Shown here: positions 61,246-64,000 of the stretch, in pieces | Position numbering within the stretch: position 1 is the first letter of the stretch | Layout: every line of letters starts with the position of its first letter | Made by a program: the position numbers and the translations under genes | The notes under the pieces: generated by a model | Told to the model about the DNA's origin: nothing | Databases searched by the model: none | The model's input: only the letters and a program-made list of their open reading frames with translations | Source: Botrimarina mediterranea | GTDB lineage: Bacteria; Planctomycetota; Planctomycetia; Pirellulales; Lacipirellulaceae | Assembly: GCF_007753265.1 (NCBI RefSeq) | Contig: NZ_CP036349.1 | Location: forward strand, 2,265,363 to 2,329,362 | Length of the DNA: 64,000 nucleotides | Direction of reading: 5' to 3'

Positions 61246-61805
61246 CGTTCCAGGGACTCCTTCACTTCCTCAAGCGCCTCGTGCGTGAACATCCAGCGGA
61301 CGATTTCATGGATTTTCGTGCCACTGGGACCGTTGAGCGTATTGCCATACTTGGGGTCGTAGTGCTGGCAGTAGGCCGCCGCCAGCTTGTATCCTTCGGA
61401 GGGATGCGGGCGACGGCTGAGGGCGATCGCAAGCCCCTTTTCAATCAGCAGCAGTTGCCAATTGTTGACGATACGAATGCGACCCCACCGGTCGGTGCGG
61501 TAGTCGTCTTGGTAGGCGACGAGCTTGGCGTGCAGCAGCTCAGCCGCCTCCGCGTTGATCGTCGGTTCCACCCGGTCGAGGTCGGTAAGAAGTGCACGCG
61601 CATCGCGGAAGAGTTTGCCGGCTTCGCCCTTGGTTTTCCCCCTGCGAGACGTCGCCCGGTCGGCGACCCAAATGGCAAATGGTCCCAGGCGCCCGGGCGT
61701 CTCGAACCACTTCTTGAGCACGGTGAGTCGGGTGAGATTGGCGGAGCCGGTCTCGCTGATGTCGTCAGCAATTTTGAGCAGTTTTTCTGGGACTGTCGTT
61801 CGCAT
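61242..61805 (-). CDS. Hypothetical protein coupled to DUF6933 gene
   Basis: The 187-aa product (MRTTVPEKLLKIADDISETG) has a helical N-terminus that reads like a small protein-interaction domain (TRLTVLKKWFETPGRLGPFAIWVADRA) and a basic middle. It has no signal peptide or membrane segment. Coupling to the DUF6933 gene (ATGA overlap) suggests joint function. I do not recognise the family. Confidence 0.65.
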   Translation of the reverse strand: MRTTVPEKLLKIADDISETGSANLTRLTVLKKWFETPGRLGPFAIWVADRATSRRGKTKGEAGKLFRDARALLTDLDRVEPTINAEAAELLHAKLVAYQDDYRTDRWGRIRIVNNWQLLLIEKGLAIALSRRPHPSEGYKLAAAYCQHYDPKYGNTLNGPSGTKIHEIVRWMFTHEALEEVKESLER

Positions 61806-62024
61806 GACAGGGCGGTCGCAAGTTCGTCGCTAGTTTGCAAGGCAATGTATTTATGGGTGTAGTCTACTGACGAGCTGCTTGGTGGAACAAGGCAGACGGT
61901 CTGCTGCTCAGATGAGTTCGCCATGAAGAGAGGCCTGCGACGGCGTAAGAAGGTAAAACCTTCGCAAAACCTCTCCTTGCCCAGAGTGGGCGATCGTCTC
62001 ACCGTGTCAGTTTACAGCGGCGGC

Positions 62025-62291
62025 TCAGAACTCGGTCGCCGCACTGGCCAGTTGCTCGGCAGCGACGCCAAAGATCCAGCTATGCGCCAGGTCGCTGACT
62101 TTCGCCACGAGCGGTAGGTCGTCACGGCCGAAGCTGCCCGAGTCCTTCCACTCCTCGCCCTCCTTGTAGAGACGGCTGAGGGTGACATTGTGTCGGGGGC
62201 CGTTCTGAGTATCGTTCTCCCAGATTGCCGCGCGGACTCGGCCAACACGGACTTCGTGAACCGGACGCATCTTCTTCGCTTGAGTAGCCAT
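62025..62291 (-). CDS. Small conserved hypothetical protein
   Basis: The start is ATG 62291 (MATQAKKMRPVHEVRVGRVRAAIWEND) after the strong site AAGGAGAG. The 88-aa product has a beta-strand-rich core (RHNVTLSRLYKEGEEWKDSGSFGRDDLPLVAKVSDLAHSWI). Similar small proteins with the opening motif PVHEVRVGRVRAAIWEN are, from memory, common in planctomycete plasmids and phage-like islands, often near DUF932 genes as here. Function unknown. Confidence 0.75.
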   Translation of the reverse strand: MATQAKKMRPVHEVRVGRVRAAIWENDTQNGPRHNVTLSRLYKEGEEWKDSGSFGRDDLPLVAKVSDLAHSWIFGVAAEQLASAATEF

Positions 62292-62381
62292 CGCAAAACT
62301 CTCCTTGGTAAAGGAACAGGAAACCATCACGGAGCCGCAACACACGACACCGCGAACACACCACATAGCTCGTCGCGATTA

Positions 62382-63404
62382 TCACGCGGCGAGTGCCAAG
62401 AGCGACGCCGCCTTTGCGTCAATCTCGACCCGGTCGCCCGCGTAGCGGACTTCTTGGGCGAGACGCGTGAGCGCATCGACCAGCGAGAAGATCGAGAACC
62501 GCCCGCTCTGCTGCGCCAGCTCGGTCGCCTTGGCCGCGAGGCCGCGGGGGATTCCTTCGCTGGCCAGTGTCTTCAGAACATCATCGGCTGCGGAGCCGAG
62601 CGTCTGTTGCATGGCGCCGGAGATCACCTTCACGAAGCCGTCGCGACGCTCGTCACGTTTGGCGACCAGCCGCTCGATAAGCCGACGGATCTCCGAAAGC
62701 CCGTCGCCCACTTTGGCGGTGTGCTTGCGGGTGAACTCGACGACCTCGACCGCGTCCCACACGATGTGGTTCTGGCACACGGCCTGGAACCAGAACGTCT
62801 GGATGCCCAAGGACCGTCTGCCAACCTCCGAGTTCCACACAAAGAAACCCGGCGCGAAGGCCTCGCCCTCGATCTCAATCCACCCGGTAGGGTCGATCAA
62901 GAACGCGAACAGGTCCTGCTCGCCGCAGTAGAGCCCGGTCGCGCCGTTCATGCCCACTTGCGGGGGCTCGAAGTCGCTCGCGAACTCACTAACAACTGAC
63001 AACAGGTCGTCGTTCCAGAGCCGCGTGTAGCTGACGCCATGCAGCGAACGAATCGACTTGCCGGTGGCGAGCAGCTGGAGCGGCTTGTCGCTGGCGGGAA
63101 GCGTCTCCCGCAACGCTTGACTCGCCGTCTCTGCCGAGAGTCGATTGATTGTCTCCTTGCTCACGCCGGCGAGCCGGCAGAGCTGGGAGAACGACCAGTC
63201 GCTGAGGCGATGGATGTCGTCGTCCAGGGCGAGGGTCACCTCGCCGCCGACCACCTGCGGTCGCAGCGTTTGCGGCGGTTGCCAGTGGTCCGTCGAGAAT
63301 CGCTTTTCTTGGCCACAGTGGTCGCGCAGCTCGACGAGCGAGCTGAAGCGTTCGTCGGGAGACCGCTCGAACAGTTGCTGGGAAGCTCGGGTAAGGGTAG
63401 CCAT
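62382..63404 (-). CDS. DUF932-family protein
   Basis: The start is ATG 63404 (MATLTRASQQLFERSPDERF), a GTC-ACG upstream extension being unlikely. The 340-aa protein has LCRLAGVSKETINRLSAETASQALRETLP and a central region SIHGVSYTRLWNDDLLSVVSEF-like, matching DUF932 (phage/plasmid-like protein) organisation, then VCQNHIVWDAVEVVEFTRKHTAKVGDGL. Family function is unknown; members are frequent on plasmids and mobile islands. Its presence extends the mobile character of the region to the right edge. Confidence 0.8.
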   Translation of the reverse strand: MATLTRASQQLFERSPDERFSSLVELRDHCGQEKRFSTDHWQPPQTLRPQVVGGEVTLALDDDIHRLSDWSFSQLCRLAGVSKETINRLSAETASQALRETLPASDKPLQLLATGKSIRSLHGVSYTRLWNDDLLSVVSEFASDFEPPQVGMNGATGLYCGEQDLFAFLIDPTGWIEIEGEAFAPGFFVWNSEVGRRSLGIQTFWFQAVCQNHIVWDAVEVVEFTRKHTAKVGDGLSEIRRLIERLVAKRDERRDGFVKVISGAMQQTLGSAADDVLKTLASEGIPRGLAAKATELAQQSGRFSIFSLVDALTRLAQEVRYAGDRVEIDAKAASLLALAA

Positions 63405-63780
63405 CGTGATTACTCCAGGAAAGAATGAAAGGGAAAGAAACAGCCGACACAGGGCTGAGCCGAACGCTGCGGTGACAGGCAACGAACGACTCAACCCCGG
63501 GTCGGCTGCTGGAGTAAGCAATGCTGATGGAGGAGTCGGGACGCACGAACTCGCACGAAATACGCACTCAACAAAACCTGAGTAGTTACGCCGCCGCCTC
63601 CTCCGTGCGCAGCTCGGTGGCTCGTGGGTGAACGAGCCAGGAGCGTCGCAAGGGTCAGGCGACTAGGGTCCCATCTATTCGAAGCGAGAAGGAAGAAAGA
63701 GCGTGGGCTTTGGCCGGTCAGAAAGGCTGCCTGCCAAGTTCCATACCACTCTTATGCCGGAATGTCACGCGGGTGTGCTG
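63405..63780. other. Intergenic region upstream of the DUF932 gene
   Basis: About 375 bp, GC-rich, with no convincing gene. It should contain the DUF932 promoter. No clear repeat was found. Confidence 0.4.
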
Positions 63781-63999
63781 TTAGAAACAAGAAAAGGTGG
63801 GTTCATCGACACGGAACTGGTCGTAGTCCGGCAGGATCGCCCCTGAGTCGAGCGTCGACTCGGTTAGCAGCCACAAGGCCGTCCGCCGTTCTTGGTGGCT
63901 GATAAGCCAGCGAATTGCTTCGGCCTTCTCACACGGCAGCAGCGCCCAGTAACAGGCTTCGTTGCCAGCACGCATCGAAAAACAGCGGCGTAACAGAAA
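63781..63999 (-). CDS. C-terminal part of a small unknown protein (runs off the window)
   Basis: The frame is open from the right window edge to TAA at 63781-63783. It reads MRAGNEACYWALLPCEKAEAIRWLISHQERRTALWLLTEST from ATG 63975 and is open beyond it. GC-rich third positions and a helical, Trp-rich character suggest a real gene continuing past 64000. No family recognised. Confidence 0.45.
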   Translation of the reverse strand, partial: FLLRRCFSMRAGNEACYWALLPCEKAEAIRWLISHQERRTALWLLTESTLDSGAILPDYDQFRVDEPTFSCF

Positions 64000-64000
64000 T

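Overview
The window looks like a segment of a planctomycete mobile replicon, or of a chromosome carrying an integrated one, probably Pirellulales/Lacipirellulaceae-like. That is an inference from high GC, codon use and gene families I associate with the group (DUF932 and DUF6933 genes, a planctomycete-type DDE transposase, the 46.9 kb hypothetical). No rRNA, complete tRNA, CRISPR array or phage structural gene was seen.

Layout. (1) 1-11.2 kb is a plasmid backbone: a VirD4/TraD-type coupling protein, a MobF relaxase-helicase and two small ribbon-helix-helix-like proteins on the minus strand; an exonuclease, SSB and a DUF433/DUF5615 toxin-antitoxin pair (toxin interrupted by an amber codon) on plus; an RPA-type replication initiator next to six 17-bp iterons at about 22-bp spacing; and ParA with a small partner. 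(2) 11.8-30 kb is a heavy-metal export island on the plus strand. It holds an ABC-type tripartite exporter cluster (double-HMA periplasmic protein, lipoprotein, two FtsX-type permeases, adaptor, ATPase, TolC-type channel), then a CusB/CusA-type RND system with a His-rich lipoprotein, an HtrA-like protease and an SPC-type P1B ATPase. (3) 30.1-37.3 kb is visibly more AT-rich: a catalytically dead LolD/MacB-like ATPase, a bestrophin, His/Cys-rich proteins, a His-rich periplasmic protein paralogous to the 25.4 kb lipoprotein, a membrane methyltransferase, an LpxO-like hydroxylase and a decayed insertion sequence. (4) 37.4-44.2 kb is a complete type I Wadjet system, jetABCD, followed by an IS fragment and a full IS. 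(5) 45.7-47.7 kb holds a long non-coding stretch packed with hairpins, a conserved protein of unknown function and a 38-aa membrane peptide. (6) 48.5-59.3 kb is one minus-strand gene string: HsdS-like half subunit, alpha/beta hydrolase, HsdM, HsdS, CapV-type patatin phospholipase, CD-NTase with AGS-C sensor, HsdR, YgjP-like metallopeptidase. It is a type I restriction system with a two-gene CBASS module between hsdS and hsdR. (7) 59.4-64 kb has a tyrosine recombinase, a DUF6933 pair and a DUF932 gene.

How it fits together: the element would replicate from iterons, segregate by ParA, and be mobilisable by MobF and the coupling protein (no mating-pair genes are in the window). Its cargo is metal export plus three defence layers: Wadjet against foreign circular DNA, type I restriction, and CBASS abortive infection. 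The best candidates for undescribed biology are the composite restriction-CBASS-hydrolase gene string, the hairpin-dense region with its conserved protein, the recurrent His/Cys-rich proteins at metal genes, and the HMA-linked ABC exporter.
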